Shown: positions 44,298 through 53,963, counted from the first letter of the stretch. The stretch: 64,000 nucleotides of DNA from Splendidivirga corallicola (GCA_030442035.1 JAUJEA010000012.1:124001-188000); one strand, 5' to 3'. Translations and numbers: made by a program. The notes: generated by a model from the letters alone, not told the origin.

Positions 44298-46316
44298 ATG
44301 ATATTCACCGGGAAATACAGAGGCCTTGTGATCCTGCTAATACTCATATTGGTCGGTCTTAACCTTATTGAGATAAAGGCTCAGAATAAGAGATTGTCCA
44401 AAAAGGAGGAAGAAAGCCGGTTGCAGGATATTGAAACTGTCTTGGGCAAAGATCCATTGAAAGCATTGGATCTCCTTGGGGATTATTTGCAGAGAAATTT
44501 TAAAACAATTAGCAAACAGGAGGAAGCCGAGGTTTACCACTTAATTGGACGTGCCAATTTTGCCTTGAACCAATATGAATTGGCCATTGAGAATTATCTC
44601 AAAGCAATGAATACCAGATCGGCTTTTTCAAAGTACAGGGAGAAGTATTCATCCAACTTTACAAAAAAAATCGCGATCCCAAAACCTGCACTATTGAAGG
44701 ACCTTGGTCTGGCTTATGCAGCTAAAGAGGATTGGGGCAATTCGATTACGTATTTACAGACTTATGTGGACGCCTTGGATAATGCAGATCCGTATCAAAG
44801 GTGTGAAGCATTAGTCCTTCTCGGAGAAACTCATTTAAAAAGTGGGCAAATAGATCATGCTTTGCGCTTAGGGAGACAGGCAGATAGCCTGAGGTTATCC
44901 ATTTCAGATGAGCAAGGAAATACTGTGGCCGCCAGAGTTGAAATACAGAGCGCCTTTCTTATTGGTTCTGCCCTGGAGTTAAAGAATGACTATAATGAAG
45001 CACTATTAAGTCTGAGAAGGGCACTGAGCTTGGCGGAAACGATTGGTGATGATAATCTGATTAACGAGATATCTGATATAATCGGTAGTGTGCTCAAAAA
45101 GCAAAATAATTATCTGGAGGAATTGGATTTCAAAAAAGATGAATTGCAAAAAAGTGTGCAAAGAAATGACCTCACCAGGCAGAATACTTTGAACCTTGAC
45201 ATTGCACAGATCTATTTGGAAAATGATAAATCAGAAGAGGCTGTTCCGTTTTTACAAAGTAGTGTAAACATTTCAGAACAGTTGAATGACCTGGAAACCA
45301 ATGTACAGGCAAGAAAGTCGCTATCAGGTGCCTACACCCAGCAAGGCAATTATAATGCTGCCCTGAACAATTACCGTGATTATGTCGATCTGGTTGATCA
45401 ACTGTATGAAAACAAACAAAAAGAGATTCAATTAAGTAACCAGGTGCAGCAGGACTTGTTCAGAAAACAGGAGACCATCAACCTATTGGAGAAAGACATG
45501 CGTTTGAATCAAAACAAAATACAATTACTGGAAAAGGACAGAGCGTTAAACGAAGAATATATTTTCAGGCAACGGCTGTTGATCTATGGATTGATATTGT
45601 TCATATTGATCATTTTGGGTTCGGCCTTTTTACTTTACAGGAATGTTCGACAAAAACGTTTGGCTAATCAACTGCTTGCTTTGAAATCACTGAGGAGTCA
45701 AATGAATCCGCATTTTATTTTTAATGCGTTAAATTCGGTGAATAGCTTTATTTCAAAAAATGACACTAGAAAAGCCAATAAATACTTATCAGATTTCTCC
45801 CGGTTGATGCGTACGGTCATGGAGAATTCCCAATGTGATTTTGTTCCACTATCCGATGAGATTGAGACACTCAAACTTTATCTGAAACTCGAGCACTTCA
45901 GATTCCGGGACAAGTTTGACTATTCATTCTCAGTATCAGATAAACTCGCTGTGGACGAGTTTCGGATTCCCCCAATGTTGATCCAACCCTATATCGAAAA
46001 TGCGATTTGGCATGGATTGCGATACCGTGAAGAAAAGGGTTTTCTATCCGTTTCCATCAACTCGGAATCGAATTCAGTGGTCATGACCATTGAGGATGAT
46101 GGCATAGGCAGAGAACAATCAAAGGCGTTGAAGACAAACAACCAGAAAATACAGAAGTCGACCGGTATGAAAAATACCGAGAACCGGATCCAACTGATCA
46201 ATGATACTTACCACAGCAGTATTAACTTTAGTATAGAAGATATAAACGGACAAAATGCAACGGGGACAAGGGTTACAGTAAAGATCCCAAGAGAACTTAT
46301 AGAAGAAACAGTTTAA
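44298..46316 (+). CDS. LytS-type sensor histidine kinase with TPR sensor region
   Basis: Starting at 44298 the protein has 672 residues with a signal peptide ending EIKAQ. Residues about 30-390 are TPR-like helices (YHLIGRANFALNQYELAIENY, AALNNYRDYVDLVDQLYENK), presumably periplasmic. A coiled coil and a membrane helix (LLIYGLILFILIILGSAFLL) precede the His_kinase domain: LRSQMNPHFIFNALNSVNSF with the phospho-His near residue 475, then PPMLIQPYIENAIWHGL and IEDDGIGREQS of the ATPase. The response regulator gene starts 3 bp after the stop, so the pair is one operon and one pathway. The signal is unknown. Confidence 0.9.
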   Translation: MIFTGKYRGLVILLILILVGLNLIEIKAQNKRLSKKEEESRLQDIETVLGKDPLKALDLLGDYLQRNFKTISKQEEAEVYHLIGRANFALNQYELAIENYLKAMNTRSAFSKYREKYSSNFTKKIAIPKPALLKDLGLAYAAKEDWGNSITYLQTYVDALDNADPYQRCEALVLLGETHLKSGQIDHALRLGRQADSLRLSISDEQGNTVAARVEIQSAFLIGSALELKNDYNEALLSLRRALSLAETIGDDNLINEISDIIGSVLKKQNNYLEELDFKKDELQKSVQRNDLTRQNTLNLDIAQIYLENDKSEEAVPFLQSSVNISEQLNDLETNVQARKSLSGAYTQQGNYNAALNNYRDYVDLVDQLYENKQKEIQLSNQVQQDLFRKQETINLLEKDMRLNQNKIQLLEKDRALNEEYIFRQRLLIYGLILFILIILGSAFLLYRNVRQKRLANQLLALKSLRSQMNPHFIFNALNSVNSFISKNDTRKANKYLSDFSRLMRTVMENSQCDFVPLSDEIETLKLYLKLEHFRFRDKFDYSFSVSDKLAVDEFRIPPMLIQPYIENAIWHGLRYREEKGFLSVSINSESNSVVMTIEDDGIGREQSKALKTNNQKIQKSTGMKNTENRIQLINDTYHSSINFSIEDINGQNATGTRVTVKIPRELIEETV

Positions 46317-46319
46317 AAG

Positions 46320-47060
46320 ATGTTAAGAGCCATAATCATCGAGGATGAAGCTTCCAGCAGGGAAACACTTAGAAATTATTTGAGCCAATATTGCGCTGAC
46401 GTATCACTACTTGCTGAAGCAGGCAATATTCAGGACGGTAAAACTGCCATTGAAATACACAATCCCGATATCGTATTCTTAGATGTTGAAATGCCATTTG
46501 GTAATGGATTCGACTTGTTGGAATCATTGGATGAAATCAATTTCGAGATCATATTTGTGACTGCTTTTAGTCATTATGCCATACGGGCTATTCAGTTCAG
46601 CGCTTCTAATTATATTCTCAAACCTATTGATATTGATGAGCTGGTTGCTGCCGTGGATAAGGTAAAGAACGGTTCTCAGGATAACCACAGCGCTACGAAA
46701 ATTCTACTTGAAAACCTTCGTAATACTCAACTCCAGGCTACCAAAATTGTCCTGCCAGTATTGGAAGGGCTTGAGATTATCCAGGCGCAGGACATTATTC
46801 ATTGTGAGGCGAACGATAATTTCACAAGGTTTCACTTACACAATGGAAAGCCTTTGATGATATGCAGAACCTTGAAATACTATGAAAAGATGCTTGAGCC
46901 ATTGGGATTTATGAGAACACACAAATCTCACCTGATCAACCTGGAAAAGATCAGGAAATACGTAAAAGGGAAGGGGGGCTATGTGATCATGTCGAACGAT
47001 GCGGAATTGGCCGTTTCTCCCAATAAAAAAGCTATGTTATTGGAGAAGTTGGCTGTGTGA
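46320..47060 (+). CDS. LytTR-family response regulator
   Basis: The 246-residue protein has a receiver domain with E9/D10 (IIIEDEA), phospho-acceptor D55 (PDIVFLDVEMPFGNG), T/A switch residue in FVTAFSHYAIRAIQ and K111-equivalent in NYILKPI. A LytTR DNA-binding domain follows (about 140-246: IIHCEANDNFTRFHL, FMRTHKSHLINLEKI). LytTR domains bind direct repeats in the major groove. It is translationally adjacent to the kinase gene and has no overlap with it. A hairpin terminator (47073-47097) ends the operon. Confidence 0.92.
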   Translation: MLRAIIIEDEASSRETLRNYLSQYCADVSLLAEAGNIQDGKTAIEIHNPDIVFLDVEMPFGNGFDLLESLDEINFEIIFVTAFSHYAIRAIQFSASNYILKPIDIDELVAAVDKVKNGSQDNHSATKILLENLRNTQLQATKIVLPVLEGLEIIQAQDIIHCEANDNFTRFHLHNGKPLMICRTLKYYEKMLEPLGFMRTHKSHLINLEKIRKYVKGKGGYVIMSNDAELAVSPNKKAMLLEKLAV

Positions 47061-47072
47061 TTTTATCGCTTT

Positions 47073-47097
47073 TAGTCTTAGCGAGACGCTAAGACTA
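47073..47097. terminator. Perfect 11-bp hairpin between convergent genes
   Basis: TAGTCTTAGCG (47073-47083) and CGCTAAGACTA (47087-47097) form a perfect stem with a 3-nt loop, between the response regulator and the convergent DUF1989 gene. No T run follows on plus; on minus the stem is followed by A-rich sequence. Confidence 0.6.
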
Positions 47098-47108
47098 GGG
47101 GGGCTCAA

Positions 47109-47690
47109 TCACATAATTTCAAACCCGATGGATGAGCAATGCCCGCCATTGCAATTCCCCGAATCGACAGAACAGGCTGCTATCAATACCGTTATATGTT
47201 CGATCAAAGGTTTTAATACAATATAATCACCAGGTTTAGTGACCGGCTTTTCAACAGTTACTTTTCCGTTTTTCAGTATCCTGGTATTCATAAAAATGTT
47301 GAAGGGATTAATCTCCGTTTCTATGCTTTTTCCAATGGCAGTTAGTTCCTGGTTTAAATTGTCTAAACAGCTGGGATGGTTTCCGCTGCTATAGAAATGC
47401 TCAAACATTTCCTTTCTACAGCAAGGGTGTATAAGGTCATGCAATCCGGTAGTATCCTCTGTTATTTCAAATAAAGGGCGATAGAGATTGGAATACAAAA
47501 TATCTCCGGTAGAAATCAATAGCTTATTATTACAATCGATGGTAACACCAGCAGATAGAAACTCAGAATGATTGTCTGAATCAAAAGCCCAAAAATCTGC
47601 CACTTGCTTACCTTCTAGATCTATTATTTTTAGCAACTGCCCCTTTGCGATATTCAAGATTCGTCCGGTTTGGGGTTTGATTATTTCCAT
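47109..47690 (-). CDS. DUF1989 (urea carboxylase-associated) family protein
   Basis: The 193-residue protein matches the DUF1989 family: GQLLKIIDLEGKQVADFWAF at the start, ISTGDILYSNLYRPLFEITED, HDLIHPCCRKEMFEHFY and PGDYIVLKPLIEHITVLIAA. The Cys and His cluster (HPCC, NCNGGHC) suggests a metal site. In other bacteria members sit beside urea carboxylase genes and some act on guanidine-type substrates such as carboxyguanidine; no such genes are nearby. It is monocistronic by spacing, with 120 bp to the next gene. Confidence 0.83.
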   Translation of the reverse strand: MEIIKPQTGRILNIAKGQLLKIIDLEGKQVADFWAFDSDNHSEFLSAGVTIDCNNKLLISTGDILYSNLYRPLFEITEDTTGLHDLIHPCCRKEMFEHFYSSGNHPSCLDNLNQELTAIGKSIETEINPFNIFMNTRILKNGKVTVEKPVTKPGDYIVLKPLIEHITVLIAACSVDSGNCNGGHCSSIGFEIM

Positions 47691-47759
47691 AGAATCCAGG
47701 ATTTGTGATCAGTTGATCTTTTGGTGATTAAAGTAGCATTATCATGCTTTTCAGTCAAG

Positions 47760-47809
47760 CCGGAAACAAATAGATGCGCCTAATAATATTTACGCCAAAT
47801 TGTTTCCGG
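47760..47809. repeat. Long-loop inverted repeat
   Basis: CCGGAAACAA (47760-47769) and TTGTTTCCGG (47800-47809) form a perfect 10-bp inverted repeat with a 30-nt loop, directly after the stop of the minus-strand membrane protein gene. It may act as a terminator, but no T run follows. Confidence 0.4.
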
Positions 47810-47810
47810 T

Positions 47811-48323
47811 TTAAATCGTCAAGCCGGTACTTTTCTCGACGAATCTATGCAATGTGATCATCTGATCACGGCCCATTTTCTGGCCAAAGTAAGCGACCAG
47901 ATATAGGGTAAGAAATAACACCACAAATACCGGAATAAGCCAAAGTAAAGTAGCTGATTTGCCAAGAGAAAGATAGGAGAGACCTATAACCGCCACCAAC
48001 AGGATCGCAAAACCAATGGCAGAATAGAAAAAAACGAACATAGTCCACACCGCTGGCCGTGGGGCGTACAAGCCTCTTAGTAAACTACCATTTTCAGTCT
48101 CTTCAAATGTAAGTGTTAGTTGGGGTGACCAATAATGTTGTTCTTCTCGCGGAAGATAAAGTGTGGAATATCCAGGATAAACCTGACCTTTGCACGGAGC
48201 ATTTTCCTGGTTTAAACCCATTTTGATTTTCTCACCCAGATCCTCAACAGAGTAGGCAGTTTCAATTTTAAAACGTGGCCGGATACTATAGGAAGGCAAA
48301 TGATCTTTTTCAGGCTCGGTCAT
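47811..48323 (-). CDS. Hypothetical protein with two C-terminal membrane helices
   Basis: This 170-residue protein has about 95 soluble residues (IETAYSVEDLGEKIKMGLNQ, STLYLPREEQHYWSPQLTLT) and then two membrane helices (about 93-112 and 122-143). The soluble part looks like a small alpha/beta or GAF-unlike domain that I cannot assign. It lies 45 bp after the ccsBA stop on the same strand, so it may be transcribed with the nitrite reductase cluster. No role is suggested by sequence. Confidence 0.7.
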   Translation of the reverse strand: MTEPEKDHLPSYSIRPRFKIETAYSVEDLGEKIKMGLNQENAPCKGQVYPGYSTLYLPREEQHYWSPQLTLTFEETENGSLLRGLYAPRPAVWTMFVFFYSAIGFAILLVAVIGLSYLSLGKSATLLWLIPVFVVLFLTLYLVAYFGQKMGRDQMITLHRFVEKSTGLTI

Positions 48324-48368
48324 ATGTAGATTATTTTTTCATATTATTTTACCTCATAGATGGTGCAA

Positions 48369-51300
48369 CTAGTTTTGCAACTGAGCAGTTTTTACCGAAA
48401 CCGACATGATTTTTCGCCAATAGGCGATAATCGCTAATACTACTATTGATCCAACCGTATAATACACAAAATCGGGTACGGGTACAGGATCACCTTTGGC
48501 ATAAGAATGCATCCCTGCAAGGTAATAGTTCACACCAAAGTAGGTCATCATAATGGAAGAATAAGACAGAATCGCAGCAAGGTTAAATGTGTAATTTCCT
48601 TTTAATCCCGGAATTAAACGCATATGCAGTACAAATGCGTAGATCATAATACTTATCAATGCCCAGGTTTCCTTAGGATCCCAGCTCCAATAGCGACCCC
48701 ATGACTCATTCGCCCAAACCCCTCCCAGAAACGTTCCGGCAGCCAGCAAGAACACCCCAATGGTGATGGTGACTTCATTAATTTGCGTTAGCCTATCAAT
48801 GTGTTTTTTCACGATACGCTGGTTGGCTTTTGTTTGCATGGTGAAAAGGATAAGACTGATAATCCCCAATAAAAAGGCCAAGGTAAATGGTCCGTAACTT
48901 GCAACAATGATGGCCACATGTATCATCAACCAATAGGAGTTAAGCACAGGGACCAAATTGTTTATTTCAGGATCCATCCAACTCCAATGGGCCACCATTA
49001 AAAAGATCGAAGCCATAATGGCTGTGGCAGAAAGTGTGATCTTTGACCGCCGAATAAATAATAACCCCACTAACACTGTCGACCATGCTACATAGACCAT
49101 TGATTCATAGGCATTGCTCCAGGGTGCATGCCCACTGATGTACCAACGAACACCCAACCCAAGTGTGTGGGCAATAAACATGAGCAAGATAGCTCCCGCA
49201 CCAAAAACAGAAAGTTTATGAAGCCACGATTTTTGCTTAAATATATTAATGATCAACACAACCAGCATGAGGAAACCTACTAAACCATAATATTTATAGA
49301 GTTTGTTGAACACCTCATATTCATTGTAGGCCATCTCCAGTTTTACTTTAGACTCAGATGGCATTATTTCCTTGCCGTAGTGTTGTTGATATTTATCAAA
49401 ATAGGTCAATTTCTCCGTAGCTTCAGACCAATCGTTGGAGGCTATAGCTTTTTTGACATCTCTAAAATAGATATAAGGAATGTTGTATACGAAGGTGGAA
49501 TCTTCTCCTGTAAACCCAACACCTAAATCAGTATAACTATACCACTTCTGATTTGGATCATTGGGTAATGGGAATAATCGCAACAATTTACCGTTAAAAA
49601 GTTCGTACATTAAAGTCACCCGCTGACTTACTTCCAGCAATAGCTTATCAGCGTCGTTCCGTTCGGCTTCCCTTTTTTGAACTACTTTTTCCGTGGCGTC
49701 GGCCAACAAATAGTTTCCCTCATTATCAAAAAAATCAACATACCTGGCGTGCTTACCTTTTAATGTGCTGAATTGCTCCAAAGTGTGTTTGCCTTTCGTG
49801 ATGCGGATGATCGGCATAAAGCTCCAAAGCATAGGATCAGCATGCATAGACAAAAACACCTGGTTAGCATTCAATCCTTTAAAGTGTGTTTTTTTGTATA
49901 ATTTTCGAAGTACTTCCGAAGCCACCGTGTTGATTGGTTTTACTCTACCTCCTTCATCCTGGACTAAAAGCCCTCCGAATTCATTGGCATGCTGTAAGTC
50001 TATTCTCCGTTGTTCAAACAATGAGTCAATCTTATGCAGGCTAATGCCTGTATGTTGCTGTGCGTTTAATGGGACAACGAAGCAACAAATCCCGATGATG
50101 ATTAAAACAGCTTTGTTGTTTGCCAATATTTTTGTGAGTTGAGAAAATCTGGTTCCTTTCCAGAACAAGGTCATCAACATACCCAACATCATGAGTGCAT
50201 AACCTAAGTAGGTCACAACTGTTCCTAAAAAATCATGATTTACCGAAAGTACAGTGCCCAGTTCGTCTGAGTCATAAGAAGCCTGAAAAAAACGATACCC
50301 CCGATAATCAAGTACGTTATTCATATAGATACGAAAAGGAAATGAGTTATTTTCATCGATGACTTTTACTTCGCTGGCAAAGGAGGCCGGACTTTGAGAG
50401 CCTGGATAACGTTGTAGTTGAAAATCATTTAAATGGATAGAAAATGGGGTGGTTATGGTTTTAGAACCATATTGCATGGATAAATTAATGTCATTGAGCA
50501 CTACTTGTTTTGGAGAGCCAAGAATCCCCTTCATACCGGATAATACCACATCACTGTTTTCGCTGCCACTTGTTACATTCACTACCAGTACATCTTCCTT
50601 TGATTTATCTTCTTCTCTCTCGGAAGGTACTATTTTGTAAATGGCTTTGTCAAATGCATTTTTCAAAACAAAGCTCATTCCATCATGAATATACAGTGCT
50701 GCGCTATGAAATGGGTTCAGGCTGTCTTGTTTTGCAATGCCTCTGCTTTGATCAGCCATTTTCATAAATGTAATGTCATGGTGGGGTTTGATTTTCAGAT
50801 TGCCATTATCCTCAATGATCTGAATATCACCCATTCCAGGCAAACCATAGGAAATAGACGTTCCAAAAATATTGGTAATTTTTCCTTTAGGGATGTAGAA
50901 GTCGGTCCGGCCACTTGTATTAGCAGAGGCAACCAGATGAATTACAGCTTCACCTCTGTCCGATTTTTCATAAACTTCAATGGCGTGTGGAATATAGCTG
51001 ACATAGTTAATAGTAACCTCTTTATTATCGGCCTGTAGCTTCCAACTAAAATTATTGTTGGTGATGGGAGTTAAAAGTAATTCCTTCTCAAATGATTCAC
51101 CGTTCTTTGTCGAAACCTGCAGATAAGTTTTATCTGAAACGATAACGTTGGATTGGCTTCCTTCACGAATGTGCATGATGCCCTCGAAGGCAATGAGTCT
51201 TGAAATGGCAGCTCCGATAATAATGGTAACCAGGGCAATATGAAATGTAAGCACAGGCCAGCTGGTGCGTTTCCATAGTTTGTATTTTTTAATATTGCCT

Positions 51301-51485
51301 ATAAAGTTCATTGCCAGCAATACAATGACTATTTCAAACCAGGTGGCATCAAATACCAGTTTACGTGCCGCGGGGGTTCCAAAATCGTTTTCAACGAAAG
51401 TAGCTACACCCATTCCGATACAGAACAATAGTATCAGTACTGTCATGAATTGTGTGGAGAATAAAAAAGAAAAATACTTTTTCAT
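48369..51485 (-). CDS. ccsBA: Fused system II cytochrome c synthase (ResB-CcsA)
   Basis: From the ATG at 51485 the protein has 1038 residues; the upstream Met at 51539 adds 18 residues before the natural N-terminus. The N-terminal half is ResB/CcsB: three helices at the start, a large periplasmic domain and a fourth helix near 450. The C-terminal half is CcsA/ResC: about eight helices including the heme-handling tryptophan-rich WWD motif (WGRYWSWDPKETWALI) and conserved His residues. This enzyme exports heme and attaches it to apocytochromes. It follows nrfA after a hairpin, so it probably matures NrfA and NrfH. A cytochrome maturation role for NrfA's CWTCK site may need this dedicated copy. 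Confidence 0.92.
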   Translation of the reverse strand: MKKYFSFLFSTQFMTVLILLFCIGMGVATFVENDFGTPAARKLVFDATWFEIVIVLLAMNFIGNIKKYKLWKRTSWPVLTFHIALVTIIIGAAISRLIAFEGIMHIREGSQSNVIVSDKTYLQVSTKNGESFEKELLLTPITNNNFSWKLQADNKEVTINYVSYIPHAIEVYEKSDRGEAVIHLVASANTSGRTDFYIPKGKITNIFGTSISYGLPGMGDIQIIEDNGNLKIKPHHDITFMKMADQSRGIAKQDSLNPFHSAALYIHDGMSFVLKNAFDKAIYKIVPSEREEDKSKEDVLVVNVTSGSENSDVVLSGMKGILGSPKQVVLNDINLSMQYGSKTITTPFSIHLNDFQLQRYPGSQSPASFASEVKVIDENNSFPFRIYMNNVLDYRGYRFFQASYDSDELGTVLSVNHDFLGTVVTYLGYALMMLGMLMTLFWKGTRFSQLTKILANNKAVLIIIGICCFVVPLNAQQHTGISLHKIDSLFEQRRIDLQHANEFGGLLVQDEGGRVKPINTVASEVLRKLYKKTHFKGLNANQVFLSMHADPMLWSFMPIIRITKGKHTLEQFSTLKGKHARYVDFFDNEGNYLLADATEKVVQKREAERNDADKLLLEVSQRVTLMYELFNGKLLRLFPLPNDPNQKWYSYTDLGVGFTGEDSTFVYNIPYIYFRDVKKAIASNDWSEATEKLTYFDKYQQHYGKEIMPSESKVKLEMAYNEYEVFNKLYKYYGLVGFLMLVVLIINIFKQKSWLHKLSVFGAGAILLMFIAHTLGLGVRWYISGHAPWSNAYESMVYVAWSTVLVGLLFIRRSKITLSATAIMASIFLMVAHWSWMDPEINNLVPVLNSYWLMIHVAIIVASYGPFTLAFLLGIISLILFTMQTKANQRIVKKHIDRLTQINEVTITIGVFLLAAGTFLGGVWANESWGRYWSWDPKETWALISIMIYAFVLHMRLIPGLKGNYTFNLAAILSYSSIMMTYFGVNYYLAGMHSYAKGDPVPVPDFVYYTVGSIVVLAIIAYWRKIMSVSVKTAQLQN

Positions 51486-51531
51486 AGATATAACGATAGC
51501 ACTTCTTGTCAGCAAATGATATAAATAAAAG

Positions 51532-51567
51532 GGAGTCAAGAACCTAAAGTAAACAGTTCTTCACTCC
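51532..51567 (-). terminator. Terminator-like hairpin between nrfA and ccsBA
   Basis: On the minus strand GGAGTGAAGAAC and GTTCTTGACTCC pair at 11 of 12 positions around a 12-nt loop, followed by CTTTTATTT. It lies between the nrfA stop (51616) and the ccsBA start (51485) and could reduce read-through into ccsBA. Confidence 0.55.
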
Positions 51568-51615
51568 ACAAAGATCTGATTTTATTGGACACAATCAGAT
51601 ATAAAATTGTATTAA

Positions 51616-53118
51616 CTATTCATTCCCCATAGCGGCTTCACGTTCTTCTGCTTCACGAAGCCATTGAGGCAATAAATTTTCTTTAAACGCTTGTTTTTCC
51701 GTATTGAGTTTTGCCATGTCGAGTCCAATGAAAGCTTGCGCCTTGCTTTTTGTTTCTATATCAGGGTAAGGAACTTCCCCATCAAAACCCAATTGAATTA
51801 ATAAACGGGCAAGCTTAATACGGCCTTCCTGCGCTACTTCAATTCCCTTACTGATAACCCTTCCAATTTCAACAGGTGAATGGAATGAGCCTCCATGTGA
51901 TGCAGCTGCATAATCCCAACGCCATTGAGCATGACGGATATCCATGAGTATGTCGTGCATCTGTTCTTCATTGGCTCCCAGGTCCCAAGCCTTTTTTGCT
52001 TCTACGTGGGCTCTTACCAGAATTTCCTCCAACTTGTCTCTGTTTTCTAAAATTTTACTTTGTCGGTCATAAACATCCGCAATCAGATTTTTCGTTTCTT
52101 CCCTGTGGCAAACCTGGCAACTATTGGAAACATTGTTCAATGGAGACTGGATGTGATGATCCGTAAATTTTTGTCCACCCTCGGTCTTGTAAGGCATATG
52201 GCAATCAGCGCATGATACACCACGTTTGGCATGAACGCCGGTCAGGTAAACCTCATAGCCAGGGTGTTGCGCTTTCAGCATAGGGGCCTTGCTGAGTGCA
52301 TGTGTCCAATCCTTGAATTCTATGTCGTCGTAGTATTTTTCCATGTCCTCTGCGGTGAAGCCATTTTTCCATGGAAAAGTAAGATATGGGATACCTTCTT
52401 TTCCTGGTATATTCTTATTGAAGTAATACTCAACATGACATTGGGCACATACCAAAGAACGCATTTCCTGATGCGTGGCTTGGTTAATGTCTTTTCCCAT
52501 GGCTTTAAAGCCTTCAATAAGTGCAGGGCGTGTTATTCTTAAATTCATTGTTTTTTCATCATGGCAATCGGCACAGCCAATAGCATTCACTACCTCACTG
52601 CCTTTAGAAGCCCATTTGCCTTTATAAAAGTTATCCACACCAATCTCAGCCATGAGCCTTGGTACATCCGGGCTTTTACATGTCCAGCAAGTGCTTGGCA
52701 TGGGGCCATCATCGGGACCCGTCGGACCACCAGTTCTCAATGAGTTGTTGAGATCACTCACAGCGTAAGTATGCCCTCTTCCCTGGTTATAATCTTTCGA
52801 AAACCCATACCCAGCCCAGAGAACAACCAATCGAGGATCTACCTCCAGCATATCGATCATAGCATTTCCATTATAGGCACTCCTGAAGGAAGTATCACTA
52901 TTCTGTAAATAGGATTGATATTCTCTTGGAAAATTTTCACCCCAGATCGCATTACGCGGTTCATTAGTAGGTATCTCGACCTTTGGTGTATAGGCAAATT
53001 GTGATTCTGACTTTCTCTCCAAAATGGATGAAGCCAATAAACCTAGCAAAAATACCACAATGATTGTTATACCAAATAACAACCAATTCTTAGCTGATCT
53101 TTTTTGTTTCTCGGTCAT
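51616..53118 (-). CDS. nrfA: Pentaheme cytochrome c nitrite reductase (ammonia-forming)
   Basis: The 500-residue protein has an N-terminal membrane anchor (about 12-31) and five heme sites: the catalytic CWTCK (C144, C147, K148) and CADCH (182-186), CAQCH (224-228), CADCH (303-307) and CQVCH (334-338). The lysine ligand of heme 1 is the NrfA signature. Conserved Arg, Tyr and His residues around YLTGVHAKRGVSC and KFTDHH complete the site. NrfA reduces nitrite to ammonium with six electrons at the periplasmic face, taking electrons from NrfH, whose gene ends 2 bp upstream. Confidence 0.95.
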   Translation of the reverse strand: MTEKQKRSAKNWLLFGITIIVVFLLGLLASSILERKSESQFAYTPKVEIPTNEPRNAIWGENFPREYQSYLQNSDTSFRSAYNGNAMIDMLEVDPRLVVLWAGYGFSKDYNQGRGHTYAVSDLNNSLRTGGPTGPDDGPMPSTCWTCKSPDVPRLMAEIGVDNFYKGKWASKGSEVVNAIGCADCHDEKTMNLRITRPALIEGFKAMGKDINQATHQEMRSLVCAQCHVEYYFNKNIPGKEGIPYLTFPWKNGFTAEDMEKYYDDIEFKDWTHALSKAPMLKAQHPGYEVYLTGVHAKRGVSCADCHMPYKTEGGQKFTDHHIQSPLNNVSNSCQVCHREETKNLIADVYDRQSKILENRDKLEEILVRAHVEAKKAWDLGANEEQMHDILMDIRHAQWRWDYAAASHGGSFHSPVEIGRVISKGIEVAQEGRIKLARLLIQLGFDGEVPYPDIETKSKAQAFIGLDMAKLNTEKQAFKENLLPQWLREAEEREAAMGNE

Positions 53119-53120
53119 CT

Positions 53121-53738
53121 TTATTTCAGGTTTTCTAGTTTTTCTTCATTGAGTTGTTTTTTAAGCCAGGACGGTATCTTGACCTTTTCATCTATTTCTA
53201 TTTCCTGTATATCATTTGCATAATTTACAGTGGATAAACTATGTGTTTTGCCATGGGGTACTTCTCTGTGACACTCCCAGCAAAGTCGATCTGTTCTATG
53301 TGCCCAGTGGTTTTTTACCTGACTGGAAAGTTTTGCATCCGTTACCTGGTTTTGATGACAACGGATACAGTTTTGATGTACAACTTCCTGGCCCATTTCC
53401 TTCATTCTAATTACTTGCGGTTCCGTACGGGTAGTATATACAGAAGCATGGTAGAGGCCATCTTTCGCCTTAAAAAAATATTTCTTAGCTACATTATCCT
53501 GTGGTACATGACAATCATTGCAGGTTGCCCATTCACGGTGCGAGCTATTTCGCCAGGTAATATATTCCGGGGTCATTACGTGACAATTCACACATACTTT
53601 GGGATTGTCCGAAACGTAGGAGGTGGCCTTGGAAATATGCAGAATGTAAAAACCTAAACCAACGATGGCTCCAAGAAGTACAATAACAGGAATTTTCCAT
53701 TCTTGCGGGGGTTTAAGCTTTTTATACCAGTTCATCAC
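53121..53738 (-). CDS. nrfH: Tetraheme NapC/NirT-type quinol dehydrogenase of nitrite reductase
   Basis: The 205-residue protein has one N-terminal membrane helix (IPVIVLLGAIVGLGFYIL) and four heme motifs: CVNCH, CNDCH, CIRCH and CWECH, with Met in the CVNCHVMTPEY segment as expected for heme 1. It oxidises menaquinol and passes electrons to NrfA, anchoring the complex. The gene leads the nrfH-nrfA unit with 2 bp between the genes. An FNR-like site lies 73 bp upstream. Confidence 0.94.
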   Translation of the reverse strand: MMNWYKKLKPPQEWKIPVIVLLGAIVGLGFYILHISKATSYVSDNPKVCVNCHVMTPEYITWRNSSHREWATCNDCHVPQDNVAKKYFFKAKDGLYHASVYTTRTEPQVIRMKEMGQEVVHQNCIRCHQNQVTDAKLSSQVKNHWAHRTDRLCWECHREVPHGKTHSLSTVNYANDIQEIEIDEKVKIPSWLKKQLNEEKLENLK

Positions 53739-53810
53739 ACTTTATTTTAGAAGACGCCTAAAGTTACTACAGCTTTGAAAATTTGTAGATGACAAAAATC
53801 ATTTCCGAAT

Positions 53811-53824
53811 TAGATTTATATCAA
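53811..53824. promoter_or_regulatory. FNR/CRP-type site candidate upstream of nrfH
   Basis: TAGAT-TTAT-ATCAA matches the FNR consensus TTGAT-N4-ATCAA at nine of ten specified positions, 73 bp upstream of the nrfH start. Anaerobic control of nitrite reductase makes this sensible. A single site with one mismatch in AT-rich DNA could also be chance. Confidence 0.4.
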
Positions 53825-53963
53825 ATTAAGAAAACATTGTGTGATAGGCCATAGATTTCCTTATTTCCTGATGAATAATTTTACGCTGCTTAAATACCTA
53901 TTTATATTTTAAAAATTATAAGGGAAATCATTTATTGTAGGGTAATGCTTTCTTCAATTGAGA

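Noticed and set aside
49765-51519. Several plus-strand frames inside ccsBA, up to 125 residues.
   Set aside because: They are antisense shadows of a well-supported gene and lack domains or a start context.
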